DNA of 64,000 bases from Hyphococcus sp. (GTDB lineage Bacteria > Pseudomonadota > Alphaproteobacteria > Caulobacterales > Parvularculaceae): NCBI GenBank assembly GCA_021776335.1, contig JAJFGB010000009.1, positions 372,001 to 436,000 of the forward strand. Direction: 5' to 3'. The position numbers and the translations under genes were made by a program. Of the stretch, positions 1 to 9,291 are shown piece by piece. The notes beneath the pieces are model-generated. The model was not told the origin of the DNA and did not search any database. It worked only from the letters and a program-made list of their open reading frames with translations. The first letter of the stretch is position 1; each line of letters starts with the position of its first letter.

Positions 1-600
1 TTTGGGATTTTGACGCAAATACTTCGCATACATACTGGTGTGGTTTTGCTTGCGGTGCCGGCATTCCAGCAGCTTCGCGAAGGCGCCTTTTATCCACCTG
101 GTCTTGCCGCCTATGGGTGTGACCCTGACAGGCTGATCCAGGTGAAGGTTCAAAAAAGCCAGAATGTGCTCTGGGCCCTGGAGGAGGGGTTGGAAAACGC
201 AGCGATCTCAGCGGTCATTGGCGTTCTTCCCGGCAATGATCGCATCTATGACTTCACTGCCAGCCGCCGCCTTGCCATGCGCGCGTCGGAAACTGGCGCG
301 ACGGCGCTTCTTCTGCGCGATCAACATGATGCGGATTTCTCAACAGCTGCCGAGACACGATGGTCTGTTGCCGCAGCGCCAAGCGAAGCGCGCGCCTGGC
401 CAGGCATGCGCATACCAAGGCTCGAAAAGCCGCAATGGCGGGTCAGTTTGACAAAATCAAAAAGAGGCGCGTCAGGGAGTTGGCGCATTGGATGGGATTA
501 TGAGGCGTTTTCTTTCCGTTTGGATTCCCCGTTGGCCGATCGAACACCGGGTGCGGCGCCTGGCGATCAAGCCTGGCGGGGATGGGCTGCAGCCTCATGA
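1..600 (+). CDS. imuA: ImuA-like SOS mutagenesis protein, 5'-truncated by the window
   Basis: This is the C-terminal part of an ImuA/SulA-related, RecA-like accessory factor of the ImuA-ImuB-DnaE2 translesion mutasome. The reading frame is open from the first base, so the true start lies upstream; a TTG at position 10 is probably not the start. Visible family features are the YPPGLAAYGCDPDRL segment, LWALEEGL, the SRRLAMRA helix, and TRWSVAAAPS near the end. The last codons overlap the start of imuB by about 100 bases in another frame, as expected for this tightly coupled cassette. Any SOS (LexA) box would lie upstream of the window and cannot be seen. The family call is firm because of both the motifs and the two downstream partners. 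Confidence 0.85.
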   Translation, partial: FGILTQILRIHTGVVLLAVPAFQQLREGAFYPPGLAAYGCDPDRLIQVKVQKSQNVLWALEEGLENAAISAVIGVLPGNDRIYDFTASRRLAMRASETGATALLLRDQHDADFSTAAETRWSVAAAPSEARAWPGMRIPRLEKPQWRVSLTKSKRGASGSWRIGWDYEAFSFRLDSPLADRTPGAAPGDQAWRGWAAAS

Positions 601-2086
601 AGCTGTGCCTTTCGTTTTGTCCGCGGCGTCTGCACATGGGCTGCGGGTCACGGCAACCAATGAAGCGGCTGAAAAAACCGGGCTATATGCCGGCATGCCG
701 CTTTCAGACGCCCGGGCGATGTATCCCTCGCTGACAGTCGAGGCAGCAGATCCGAAGGGAGACAGCGCGGCGCTGAGGCAACTGACATTGTGGCTTCAAC
801 ATTATAGTCCGTATACGCGTGATGACGCAGCGGATGGAATTGACGTCGACATCACCGGATGCGCCCATCTATTTGGCGGAGAAACTGTGATGCTCAAGGA
901 AATAGCGCGCCGCTTACAGGATTTTGGCCTGACGGCAAAACTCGCTATCGGACCGACAATTGGCGCCGCCTGGGCGGCGGCGCGTTATGCACCTTGCGCG
1001 CGGGTGATCATGACGCGGGAAACACTTCATGATCATTTGGCGCCGTTGCCTGTGGCGGGATTGCGTCTCGAGCCATCACTTGTGGCGGTGCTTTCAAAGC
1101 TTGGCTTGAAGCAAATTCGCGATCTTCTCGGTAAACCACGTGCGCCTTTGGCGGCGCGTTTCGGGCCCGAACTTGTATCGCGGCTCGACCAGGCTTTTGG
1201 CCGGGAAAATGAAAGTTTCTCTCCGTTATCGACGCCGCCTGTTTATCGCGTGGACGGCCGTTTTGTGGAACCCATCATCACCACCTCTGCGATTGAATAC
1301 GCCATTGCCCGCCTTGCTGAAAATCTTGGCGCCAAACTCATCAGCGCCGGCATGGGCGCACGGAAACTTGTGTTGAGCCTATATAGGGTCGATGGGTGGG
1401 TTGAGACGCTTGAGGTTCAAACAAGCGCGCTCGCTTTAAGTCGCGATGCAGGCCACCTCGCGCAACTTTTGTGTGAACGCCTTGATAAGATAAAAGACCA
1501 TACGGGCTTTGGGTTTGAATCGGCGGTGCTCAGCGCTTTCAATGTGGAAATATATATTCCGCATCAAAGCATTTTAAAAAACGAAAAGACGAGGCGGGAA
1601 AATCCTGATGATCTTCCACGCTTGCTTGATCGCCTGGTGAACCGGTTCGGGGCGAAAAATGTAACGCGTTATACGCCCAATGAAAGCTATCTTCCTGAAA
1701 GGGCCGTTCAGCTTCGCTCTGCGCTTCATGCCGCCCGGCGGCATGACTGGAAACATCATACGCACACGTTACAGAGCGGCGATCATATTGGCCGACCTGT
1801 ATTGATGTTTTCAGCGCCTGAGCCCGTTGCAACAATTGCTGAGGTGCCCGATGGTCCGCCCATAAGGTTTAAATGGCGGCGCGTTTCTCATCGCGTCACG
1901 AGAGTTGACGGCCCCGAGCGCATCGCGCCTGAATGGTGGCGTCAAAGCGATGGCGAAAGCCGGCAAACGCGAGATTACTATCGCGTAGAAGATGAGACGG
2001 GCCGGCGATTCTGGCTGTATCGTGATGGTTTGCATGATCGCGAAGGAGACACGCCAGGCTGGTTTATTCACGGCGTGTTTGCGTGA
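500..2086 (+). CDS. imuB: ImuB, catalytically inactive Y-family polymerase homologue
   Basis: ImuB is the bridging protein of the SOS mutasome: a Y-family polymerase fold without polymerase activity that links DnaE2, ImuA and the beta clamp. I chose ATG 500 (MRRFLSVWIPRWP), which matches the family N-terminus; a TTG at 488 would add four residues. The protein is about 528 residues. The region that in active Y-family enzymes holds the acidic catalytic residues reads DVDITGCAHLFGGE, the usual non-catalytic ImuB form. Further family marks are LLDRLVNRFGAKNV, YLPERA and a C-terminal block with EWWR, RDYYRVED and WFIHGVFA. Its stop TGA overlaps the ATG of dnaE2 by one base, indicating translational coupling. 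Confidence 0.95.
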   Translation: MRRFLSVWIPRWPIEHRVRRLAIKPGGDGLQPHEAVPFVLSAASAHGLRVTATNEAAEKTGLYAGMPLSDARAMYPSLTVEAADPKGDSAALRQLTLWLQHYSPYTRDDAADGIDVDITGCAHLFGGETVMLKEIARRLQDFGLTAKLAIGPTIGAAWAAARYAPCARVIMTRETLHDHLAPLPVAGLRLEPSLVAVLSKLGLKQIRDLLGKPRAPLAARFGPELVSRLDQAFGRENESFSPLSTPPVYRVDGRFVEPIITTSAIEYAIARLAENLGAKLISAGMGARKLVLSLYRVDGWVETLEVQTSALALSRDAGHLAQLLCERLDKIKDHTGFGFESAVLSAFNVEIYIPHQSILKNEKTRRENPDDLPRLLDRLVNRFGAKNVTRYTPNESYLPERAVQLRSALHAARRHDWKHHTHTLQSGDHIGRPVLMFSAPEPVATIAEVPDGPPIRFKWRRVSHRVTRVDGPERIAPEWWRQSDGESRQTRDYYRVEDETGRRFWLYRDGLHDREGDTPGWFIHGVFA

Positions 2087-5000
2087 TGACGCTCCCTTAC
2101 GCCGAACTGGCCGTGACAACGAATTACAGTTTTCTGCGCGGTGGATCGCACCCCCATGAGCTGGTTGAGGGGGCTGCACAGCTTGGTCTTTCGGCAATTT
2201 CTGTCACTGATCGCAACACGCTTGCCGGCGTCGTGCGTGCGCATGTGGCGGCAAAAGAACTTGGCATTCGGTTGGTTGTCGGCGTCAGGCTTATTCTGGT
2301 TGATGGATTTGAGGCGCTTTGTTTTCCAACCGATCGCGACGCTTACGGGCGGCTGGCAAAATTACTGACGATCGGAAATCGCCGCGCGCCAAAAGGCGAA
2401 TGTCATCTTCATTTTGATGACCTCCATATTTTGGGTGGCGGTCAGATTCTGATCGCTATGGCGCCATATGAATTTGATATTGGTTTTACCGAAGCGCTGG
2501 CCCGGTTGTCATTGGCTTTTCCCGGCGCTGTCTATCTTGGTTTGAGTGCTTATTATCGGGGCAATGATCGCGCGCGCTTCGCGGCGCTTGCGTCTCTGTC
2601 AGCGACGGCAAAGGCGCCGCTCGTCGCGGTCAATGACGTTCTTTATCACATGCCCGAGCGCCGGCCTTTACAAGATGTTCTCACCTGCATTCGCGAACAT
2701 TGCACCATTGATGAGGCGGGGTTCCGGCTGCAGCAGAATGCGGAGAGGCATTTAAAGCCGCCGCAGGAAATGCTGCGTTTATTTGCCGGTTACGAAGAAT
2801 CTGTCTTCCGGACGGGCGAGATTGTTGGTGCATGCCGGTTTTCTCTTGATGACCTTTCCTATGAATACCCCGATGAGCCGAATGGTGAGAGCGCGAGCCC
2901 GCAGGAAGAACTCGAACGGCTAACCTGGATCGGCGCCAAGGGCCGTTTCCCTGAAGGCATCAGCGCCGACGTCCGCCAAAAGGTCGCTCATGAATTGCGG
3001 TTGATTGCGGAGCTTCAATACGCGCCGTATTTTCTCACCGTTTATGACATTGTGCGTTTTGCACGGGCGCAAACGCCGCCAATCTTATGTCAGGGTCGCG
3101 GATCGGCCGCTAATTCTGTTGTCTGTTATTGCCTTGGCGTGACGGCGGTCAATCCAACGGAAGTCGATCTTTTGTTTGAACGGTTTGTCTCTGCTGAGCG
3201 GGACGAACCGCCCGACATCGATGTCGATTTCGAGCATGAGCGACGTGAAGAAGTCATTCAATATATTTACAGAAAATACGGCCGTGATCGCGCTGGCCTC
3301 GCGGCGACAGTGATCAGCTATCGGTCGCGCAGCGCCCTGCGTGAAGTTGGCAAGGCGATGGGCCTTTCGCCTGATGTCACGGACGCCCTTTCGGCGATGA
3401 ATTGGGGCTCGCCATCAAAAACGCCAAAAGAACAACGCATTCACGAAGCGGGTCTCGATCCGAGTGACGTCAAGCTTGCACAAACATTGAACCTTGCAGG
3501 CCAGATCATCGGTTTTCCACGCCATCTCTCGCAACATGTGGGCGGTTTTGTCATGACGCGCGGCGCTCTTGATGAAGTTGTGCCCATCGCTAACGCCGCC
3601 ATGGAAGACAGGACTGTGGTTGAATGGGATAAAGACGATCTCAGCGCCCTCAAAATTCTTAAAGTTGATGTCCTGTCTCTTGGCATGCTGACCTGTTTAC
3701 GAAAGTCCTTCGACCTTTTGAGGGCGCATTACGGGCGCGATATCGAGCTTTCAACCGTGCCGCGGGAAGATTTGCCGACTTATAAAATGATCCAGAAGGC
3801 TGACACGGTCGGTGTTTTCCAAATTGAAAGCCGCGCCCAGATGTCGATGCTGCCGCGTCTTCGGCCGGAAAATTTCTACGACCTTGTTATAGAAATCGCG
3901 ATTGTTCGCCCGGGACCCATTCAAGGAGATATGGTCCATCCTTACTTGCGCCGCCGGCAAGGGTTAGAGCCGGTTGACTACCCTTCGGAAGGCTTGCGCA
4001 AGGTTCTTGAAAAAACTTTCGGCGTACCGTTGTTTCAGGAACAGGCAATGAAGATCGCTATCGTCGGCGCCGGGTTTTCGCCAGCTGATGCAGATCGCCT
4101 GCGCCGCGCCATGGCGACCTTTCGCCGGACCGGCGACATTGGCAATTTCCGGGAAAAATTCATTAAGGGAATGATTGGAAACGGATATACGCTCGATTTT
4201 GCCGAGCGGTGCTTCAAACAGATTGAGGGGTTCAGCGATTACGGTTTTCCGGAAAGTCACTCAGCAAGTTTTGCGCTTCTGGCCTATGCGTCCGCCTGGC
4301 TTAAATGCCATCACCCTGATGTTTTTGCCTGCGCGCTGCTAAATTCACAACCTATGGGTTTTTATTCCGCGTCGTCGATTGTTCGCGACTTCCGCGATCA
4401 TGGCGGCGACGTCCTGCCTGCAGATATTAATCACAGCGACTGGGATCATAAGCTTGAAAAAAGCAGCGCGGGTGATGGTGATGGAAAAAAAGCCTTCTTT
4501 GCGTTGCGGCTTGGCTTGCGTCAGGTCGGTGGGTTGCGCGAAACCGCTGCGCAGAAAATGATCGACGCCCGCGGTGACGGTTTTCAAAATTTGCGCGATC
4601 TTTATATCCGCGCTGGCGCTGACATGCGGGCGTTGCATCGTCTTGCCCATGCCGATGCTTTTCGCTCCATGGGGCTCGATCGGCGAAACGCCCTTTGGAT
4701 GATCAAAGGTTTGAGTGGTCACTTGGATAAGCCCTCTGCGGTCGAAGATTTGCCGCTCTTTGCGCAAGTAGCGAACAGGGCGCCGGATATGGCGACGCCG
4801 CTTCAGGAAGATCAGGCTGTCACGCTCCCCGCATTATTGCCGGGCGAACATGTGATTGAGGATTATGACGCATTGCGTCTTTCCCTTAAGGCGCATCCCG
4901 TATCATTTATGCGCGATCATTTGCGCGCCCGAAAAGTGATCACGGCAGCTATGCTGCGCGATCATCCCGATAAACGTCAGGTCGAAGTCGCTGGCCTCGT

Positions 5001-5331
5001 TCTGGTGCGTCAACGGCCGGGAACCGCCAGCGGTGTTATTTTTATGACGCTGGAGGATGAAACCGGAATCGCCAACGTTATTGTCTGGCCGAAAATCTAT
5101 GAAAGATTCCGGCGTGTTGTGCTGGGCTCGCGCATGGTCGCTGTCAGGGGCGTGTTGCAGAAAGAGCAGGGCGTTATTCACGTCATTGCCGGGCGCCTGG
5201 TCAATTTGACAGGTGATCTCATGACGGTGATGACAACACAGGAAACGCCGGTATTCCAATCACTGGCCGCAGATCCGCCGCGGCATCCCCGCAATGCCCG
5301 CGTTTTGCCAAAGGGGCGAAATTTTCACTGA
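2086..5331 (+). CDS. dnaE2: DnaE2, error-prone DNA polymerase III alpha subunit
   Basis: DnaE2 is the replicative-type C-family polymerase that performs damage-induced mutagenic synthesis with ImuA and ImuB. ATG 2086 overlaps the imuB stop (TGATG); a GTG three bases upstream is possible but less likely. At 1081 residues it is close to the usual DnaE2 length and shorter than DnaE1. It starts with a PHP domain (YAELAVTTNYSFLRGGSHP), has the catalytic acidic motif PDIDVDF at residues 376-382, a helix-hairpin-helix region, and an OB-fold near residues 966-1010 (VEVAGLVLVRQRPG). It ends in LPKGRNFH, a typical DnaE2 tail. It is the last gene of the cassette; no clear intrinsic terminator follows. 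Confidence 0.97.
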   Translation: MTLPYAELAVTTNYSFLRGGSHPHELVEGAAQLGLSAISVTDRNTLAGVVRAHVAAKELGIRLVVGVRLILVDGFEALCFPTDRDAYGRLAKLLTIGNRRAPKGECHLHFDDLHILGGGQILIAMAPYEFDIGFTEALARLSLAFPGAVYLGLSAYYRGNDRARFAALASLSATAKAPLVAVNDVLYHMPERRPLQDVLTCIREHCTIDEAGFRLQQNAERHLKPPQEMLRLFAGYEESVFRTGEIVGACRFSLDDLSYEYPDEPNGESASPQEELERLTWIGAKGRFPEGISADVRQKVAHELRLIAELQYAPYFLTVYDIVRFARAQTPPILCQGRGSAANSVVCYCLGVTAVNPTEVDLLFERFVSAERDEPPDIDVDFEHERREEVIQYIYRKYGRDRAGLAATVISYRSRSALREVGKAMGLSPDVTDALSAMNWGSPSKTPKEQRIHEAGLDPSDVKLAQTLNLAGQIIGFPRHLSQHVGGFVMTRGALDEVVPIANAAMEDRTVVEWDKDDLSALKILKVDVLSLGMLTCLRKSFDLLRAHYGRDIELSTVPREDLPTYKMIQKADTVGVFQIESRAQMSMLPRLRPENFYDLVIEIAIVRPGPIQGDMVHPYLRRRQGLEPVDYPSEGLRKVLEKTFGVPLFQEQAMKIAIVGAGFSPADADRLRRAMATFRRTGDIGNFREKFIKGMIGNGYTLDFAERCFKQIEGFSDYGFPESHSASFALLAYASAWLKCHHPDVFACALLNSQPMGFYSASSIVRDFRDHGGDVLPADINHSDWDHKLEKSSAGDGDGKKAFFALRLGLRQVGGLRETAAQKMIDARGDGFQNLRDLYIRAGADMRALHRLAHADAFRSMGLDRRNALWMIKGLSGHLDKPSAVEDLPLFAQVANRAPDMATPLQEDQAVTLPALLPGEHVIEDYDALRLSLKAHPVSFMRDHLRARKVITAAMLRDHPDKRQVEVAGLVLVRQRPGTASGVIFMTLEDETGIANVIVWPKIYERFRRVVLGSRMVAVRGVLQKEQGVIHVIAGRLVNLTGDLMTVMTTQETPVFQSLAADPPRHPRNARVLPKGRNFH

Positions 5332-5646
5332 CCGAATTTTTGTCTATCGGCAAGCACTGCAACTGTTTCGTTCGCGAGATTTTTCGCCAAAAAACAGACG
5401 CCTCTAATTTGATCAGCAGGCGGTAATCATTCTTTGTTAACGAAGATCGGTAATCTTGATTTTGTATTTCAGGAATCGGACGCAGGCTGAGAATCGGCCA
5501 GAAGTCTCGAGATACGCATTCACCAAACATAGACCGCTTTCGTCAAAGACGCAGCAGTTTTCCAGCAAAGTCTCCGCGTGAAGCGGCGATTAAGCTGGTC
5601 GATAGTTTTAAAACAGCGATCTCTTGCACAAGACGGAGGCGAAAAA
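5332..5646. other. Intergenic region upstream of the chemotaxis operon
   Basis: This stretch of about 315 bases separates dnaE2 from the chemotaxis operon and should contain the chemotaxis promoter. No gene is supported. I see a short direct repeat CGGTAATC (near 5430 and 5450) and AT-rich patches around 5605, but no convincing sigma-54 or sigma-28 promoter. A good ribosome binding site (GGAGG) sits at about 5635, just ahead of GTG 5647. Confidence 0.5.
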
Positions 5647-6105
5647 GTGGGTACGAAGCGCAAAACCGTTAAGGCGCCAACAAAAAAAGCGGCTGCAAAA
5701 CGCAAAACCGCCAAAGCGCCAGCAAAAAAAGCAGCTGCAAAGCGCAAAACCGCTAAAGCGCCAGCCAAAAAAGCGGCTGCCAAACGCAAAACCGCCAAAG
5801 CGCCAGCCAAAAGCGAAGCCGCTGAAGCGCAACCCATTGTGCTCGATTCTGTTTTGGATTTACGCGCCGCTACGCCGCTTGCCGGTGAATTTAGGGAACG
5901 GCGCGGCGCTGACGTTGAAATTGATGCATCCAATGTTGAACGGCTTGGCGCGCAGTGCGCTCAAGTATTGCTCTCAGCCGAGAAAACCTGGGCCGCGGAA
6001 GGTCTTAAGTTGTCTATCACCGACAGCTCTCCCGAGTTTCAGGAAGGTCTTGGGGTTTTGGCGGTTCAGCTGGGTGAAAACCAAATGAACGGAGCTGATG
6101 CATGA
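5647..6105 (+). CDS. STAS-domain chemotaxis protein (CheS-like) with Lys/Ala-rich N-terminal repeats
   Basis: First gene of the chemotaxis operon. The C-terminal half (about residues 60-152) reads as a STAS domain (VLDLRAATPLAGEF, DVEIDASNVERLGAQCAQVLL). The same operon position in rhizobia is held by a small STAS-like protein, CheS, which works with CheA and CheY1 to drain phosphate; applying that role here is inference. The start is GTG 5647, preceded by GGAGG; an upstream GTG at 5578 in the same frame lacks a comparable site. The N-terminal 55 residues are a basic repeat of period 14 (KRKTAKAPAKKAAA), like histone H1 or AlgP tails, and unlike ordinary STAS proteins. The stop overlaps the cheY1 start (ATGA). 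The STAS call is good; the role of the basic tail is unknown. Confidence 0.75.
   Translation: MGTKRKTVKAPTKKAAAKRKTAKAPAKKAAAKRKTAKAPAKKAAAKRKTAKAPAKSEAAEAQPIVLDSVLDLRAATPLAGEFRERRGADVEIDASNVERLGAQCAQVLLSAEKTWAAEGLKLSITDSSPEFQEGLGVLAVQLGENQMNGADA
5656..5820 (+). repeat. Coding tandem repeat, 42-bp unit, nearly four copies
   Basis: The 42-bp unit encodes KRKTAKAPAKKAAA. Units begin at 5656, 5698, 5740 and 5782, the last breaking off after KRKTAKAPAKSEAA. The first copy differs most (KRKTVKAPTKKAAA). DNA copies differ mainly at synonymous third positions, so the array is old enough to have diverged silently while the protein repeat was kept. Confidence 0.95.
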
Positions 6106-6467
6106 CTTTAACAATTCTTGCCGTCGATGATTCCAGAACCATGCGCGACATGCTCCGTATTGCACTCTGCGACGCCGGTTTTGACGTATCGCTTGCGGAA
6201 GACGGCGAGCACGGGCTTGAGGTGCTTAGCGGCATGGCGCCGAATGTCATCATTACAGACATTAACATGCCAAAGCTTGACGGTTTTGGTTTTATTGAGG
6301 GCGTACGCCGCTCAGATGACCATCGCGCGACGCCGATCCTTGTACTGACAACGGAAAGCGGCGCGGACTTAAAGCAGCGCGCACGCGCAGCCGGCGCTAC
6401 AGGCTGGATCGTTAAACCCTTTGATAAAGACAAATTAGTCGACGCCATTCGGCGCGTCGCTGCATAA
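6102..6467 (+). CDS. cheY: CheY-type response regulator (CheY1)
   Basis: A single receiver domain of 121 residues with no output domain. The acidic pocket is the DD at positions 9-10, the phosphoacceptor is Asp53 (ITDINMPKLDG), the switch Thr lies in LVLTTESG, and the conserved Lys in IVKPFD. It starts four bases before the end of the STAS gene (ATGA), so the two are translationally coupled. In alphaproteobacteria with two CheYs, the one next to cheA often acts as a phosphate sink while the other binds the motor; whether that holds here is inference. Confidence 0.93.
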   Translation: MTLTILAVDDSRTMRDMLRIALCDAGFDVSLAEDGEHGLEVLSGMAPNVIITDINMPKLDGFGFIEGVRRSDDHRATPILVLTTESGADLKQRARAAGATGWIVKPFDKDKLVDAIRRVAA

Positions 6468-6488
6468 AACAGAGAAGAGAGCAAATCC

Positions 6489-8813
6489 ATGGATCCGATG
6501 CTTGAACTCCGGCAGACCTTTTTCCAGGAATGTGAGGAATTGCTCGTCGAGCTGGAAAGTGGCCTTATGGCCATGGATGACGGCAGCGCTGTCGAAGACA
6601 CGGTGCATGCTGTTTTTCGCGCTGTCCATTCCATCAAGGGCGGGGCGGGCGCCTTTGCCTTGGATGACCTCGTCAAATTTGCACATATTTTTGAAACCAC
6701 ATTGGATGAAGTCCGGACCGAGCGGATGGAAGCCACGCCGGACGTCATGAGTGTCATGTTGCGGTCAACGGATGTACTTTCGGATCTTGTACGCGCCGCT
6801 CGAGAGGGCGAATCCGTGGACCAGGAGCGCTCGCAGGTTCTGATCGATGAATTGGCGGCCTTGTCTGGCGTATCAACAGAGCCTCAGGAACCAAGTGAAG
6901 ATGAGGTGAATTTTGCGCCCGTCTTGCTCGATTTCGATCTGGGTGACGATGATGATGACGACAACGCGGAAGCTGACAGCACGGATGCTGTTAACGCTGA
7001 AACCGATAACGCCGAAGATGCTGAGGCTAAAAAATCTTTCATCATCAATTTTCGCCCGAAACCAGAGCTATATGCGAATGCAAACGAAGCGTCGCTTTTA
7101 TTGCGTGATTTGGCGCGCTTTGGCGATGTGGATGCCACCTGTGATGTCTCGCAAGTGCCGGATCTTGATGGGCTAGATCCAGAGGGCGCCTATTTGGCCT
7201 GGACGATCAATGTCACGACGACAGAGGATAAAGAAGCCCTTTCTGACGTATTTGATTTCGTTGACGGCGATTGCGACCTGGAAATTGTGTCTGGGTCCGA
7301 AGACGCAGTGATTGCGGCCGACGATGGCGAAAATGCAGAGCCGAATGCAGAAGCAAACACCGAAGCTGAAGCAGAAACTGCCGCAGGCGCCAGCGAAGAA
7401 AATGATACAGAAGATAACGCAGAAGAAGATGTAATTCCTGCCGCCGAGGCGGAAGAACCGGCAATCGCGCTGGTTGAAGAGGAAAGCGAAGCACCGTCGC
7501 AAAAGTCTGAACCAACCGAAGCGGTTGAAGCCGCAGCGCCGGCGCCTGCTGCGGGCCAAAAATCTGCGGAAGCTGCTACCGGCGGGGCAAAAACTGCCGG
7601 CGCCGCGCCCGCGACTGTCAGAGTTGACCTGGGTCGAGTTGATCGCTTGATCAATCTCGTTGGAGAGCTGGTCATCAATCAAGCAATGCTGGCCCAATGC
7701 GCCATAGATGCGGGCATGGCCCGAGAGTCGGGTGTCGAATCCGGCCTAGAGGAATTGAAACATTTAACGCGCGATATTCAGGAAAGCGTCATGGCAATCC
7801 GGGCGCAACCTGTCAGAACGCTGTTCCAACGTATGTCCCGGATCGTTCGTGAAGCGGCTTCGGCAACGGGCAAATCGGTCCGCCTTGTCACCGATGGTGA
7901 AATGACGGAAGTCGATAAGACGGTTGTTGAACGCTTGGCTGATCCGCTCACGCATATGATCCGCAATGCCGTAGATCATGGGCTTGAATCGACCGAAAAG
8001 CGCGAAGCAACTGGAAAGTCCGCCCAGGGGGAGGTCCATCTATCAGCAGCGCATCGCTCGGGACGCGTGGTGATTGAAGTCACCGACGATGGCGCAGGGA
8101 TCAACCGCGATCGCGTTAAACAAATTGCCATCGACAAGCAGCTGATTTCCGAAGATGCGGTTCTTTCTGATTCAGAGATAGACAATCTGATATTTTTGCC
8201 CGGCTTTTCCACGGTGGAGCAAGTGTCAAACTTATCGGGTCGCGGCGTCGGCATGGACGTTGTCAAAAGAGCAATTCAAGCGCTGGGTGGAAAGATTACG
8301 ATTTCATCGAAACCTGGTAAAGGATCGGTATTTAGCATTAGCCTCCCACTGACCCTTGCGATCCTCGATGGGATGGTGGTCGAAATTGCCGGCCAGACGC
8401 TTGTGGTTCCCCTTACAGCGATCATTGAAACATTAAAGCCGGACGCATCTGACATTCACACCATTGGCTCTGACGCCCAAGTTATCTCCATTCGCGGCGA
8501 TTTCATTCCGCTTGTCGATATTGGATCGACGATGAAGTACCGCAAAGTAACAGCGGACCCTACAAAAGGTGTTGTTTTGTCCGTTGAAACAGACGCTGGC
8601 GAGCGTTGCGCCTTGATGGTCGATGCTATTCACGATCAGCGCCAGGTCGTTATCAAAAGCCTTGAAGAAAATTATGGAACAGTGCCAGGCGTCGCCGCCG
8701 CTACAATATTGGGCGATGGCCGGATAGCGCTGATCCTCGATGTTGATGGGATCATCGCTAACACAAGCGAGGCGCCATCATACCAGGAAACACCCTTAGC
8801 AGCAGTAGGATAA
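6489..8813 (+). CDS. cheA: Chemotaxis histidine kinase CheA
   Basis: CheA autophosphorylates in response to receptors and passes phosphate to CheY and CheB. The 774 residues hold an N-terminal HPt domain with phospho-His47 ([10 protein letters not shown]). A second region ([16 protein letters not shown] to [10 protein letters not shown]) resembles a domain seen in other alphaproteobacterial CheAs. A long acidic, Ala-rich linker (about residues 275-370) comes next, then the dimerisation domain ([15 protein letters not shown] near 380), the ATPase (N box [10 protein letters not shown] near 490, [16 protein letters not shown] near 584) and a C-terminal CheW-like domain. All kinase boxes are intact. 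It lies 21 bases after cheY1 and 4 bases before cheW. Confidence 0.97.
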   Translation: MDPMLELRQTFFQECEELLVELESGLMAMDDGSAVEDTVHAVFRAVHSIKGGAGAFALDDLVKFAHIFETTLDEVRTERMEATPDVMSVMLRSTDVLSDLVRAAREGESVDQERSQVLIDELAALSGVSTEPQEPSEDEVNFAPVLLDFDLGDDDDDDNAEADSTDAVNAETDNAEDAEAKKSFIINFRPKPELYANANEASLLLRDLARFGDVDATCDVSQVPDLDGLDPEGAYLAWTINVTTTEDKEALSDVFDFVDGDCDLEIVSGSEDAVIAADDGENAEPNAEANTEAEAETAAGASEENDTEDNAEEDVIPAAEAEEPAIALVEEESEAPSQKSEPTEAVEAAAPAPAAGQKSAEAATGGAKTAGAAPATVRVDLGRVDRLINLVGELVINQAMLAQCAIDAGMARESGVESGLEELKHLTRDIQESVMAIRAQPVRTLFQRMSRIVREAASATGKSVRLVTDGEMTEVDKTVVERLADPLTHMIRNAVDHGLESTEKREATGKSAQGEVHLSAAHRSGRVVIEVTDDGAGINRDRVKQIAIDKQLISEDAVLSDSEIDNLIFLPGFSTVEQVSNLSGRGVGMDVVKRAIQALGGKITISSKPGKGSVFSISLPLTLAILDGMVVEIAGQTLVVPLTAIIETLKPDASDIHTIGSDAQVISIRGDFIPLVDIGSTMKYRKVTADPTKGVVLSVETDAGERCALMVDAIHDQRQVVIKSLEENYGTVPGVAAATILGDGRIALILDVDGIIANTSEAPSYQETPLAAVG

Positions 8814-8817
8814 AGCC

Positions 8818-9291
8818 ATGAGCGACAATGAAAAAATTGATCATGACAATGAAGTGGAACTCGTGGCATTTCGCGTCGAGAAACAGGAGTTCTGCGTCAA
8901 CATCATGTCCGTGCGCGAAATTCGCGGCTGGACGACTGAAAGCGTACTGCCGCTGGCGCCAGAGTTTGTGCGCGGCGTTATCAATCTGCGGGGGTCAGTG
9001 GTGCCGATTGTAGACCTTGCAACGCGACTTGGTCTTGAAACGCCTGAGCCGACGGCGCGTCATGTCATCATTATTACCCAGGTCGGGGAACAGGTCGTAG
9101 GCCTTTTGGTGGACGCCGTTTCAGACATTTTGACAACACTGAATGACAAGATTCAACCAACGCCCGACGTTGCTTCTGCGATGGCTAAGGAATTCGTACG
9201 TGGTGTGCTTCCGCTGGAAGACCGAATGATCAATCTCATTGAGCTGAACACCGTGTTGCCTGATGACTTTTTGCAAGAGGCGGCGGCCTGA
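8818..9291 (+). CDS. cheW: Chemotaxis coupling protein CheW
   Basis: CheW links the receptor tips to CheA in the membrane signalling array. The 157-residue protein is a single CheW (SH3-like) domain: [23 protein letters not shown] at the start, then [25 protein letters not shown], the family's most recognisable block. A second [19 protein letters not shown] block closes the domain. Its stop overlaps the cheR start by one base (TGATG), and it begins 4 bases after cheA, so it is inside the operon. Confidence 0.96.
   Translation: MSDNEKIDHDNEVELVAFRVEKQEFCVNIMSVREIRGWTTESVLPLAPEFVRGVINLRGSVVPIVDLATRLGLETPEPTARHVIIITQVGEQVVGLLVDAVSDILTTLNDKIQPTPDVASAMAKEFVRGVLPLEDRMINLIELNTVLPDDFLQEAAA

Noticed and set aside
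5520-5933. Minus-strand open frames rich in Ala/Val/Phe opposite the Lys/Ala repeat
   Set aside because: Periodic frames created by the 42-bp repeat of the real + strand gene; no ribosome site and no family similarity.
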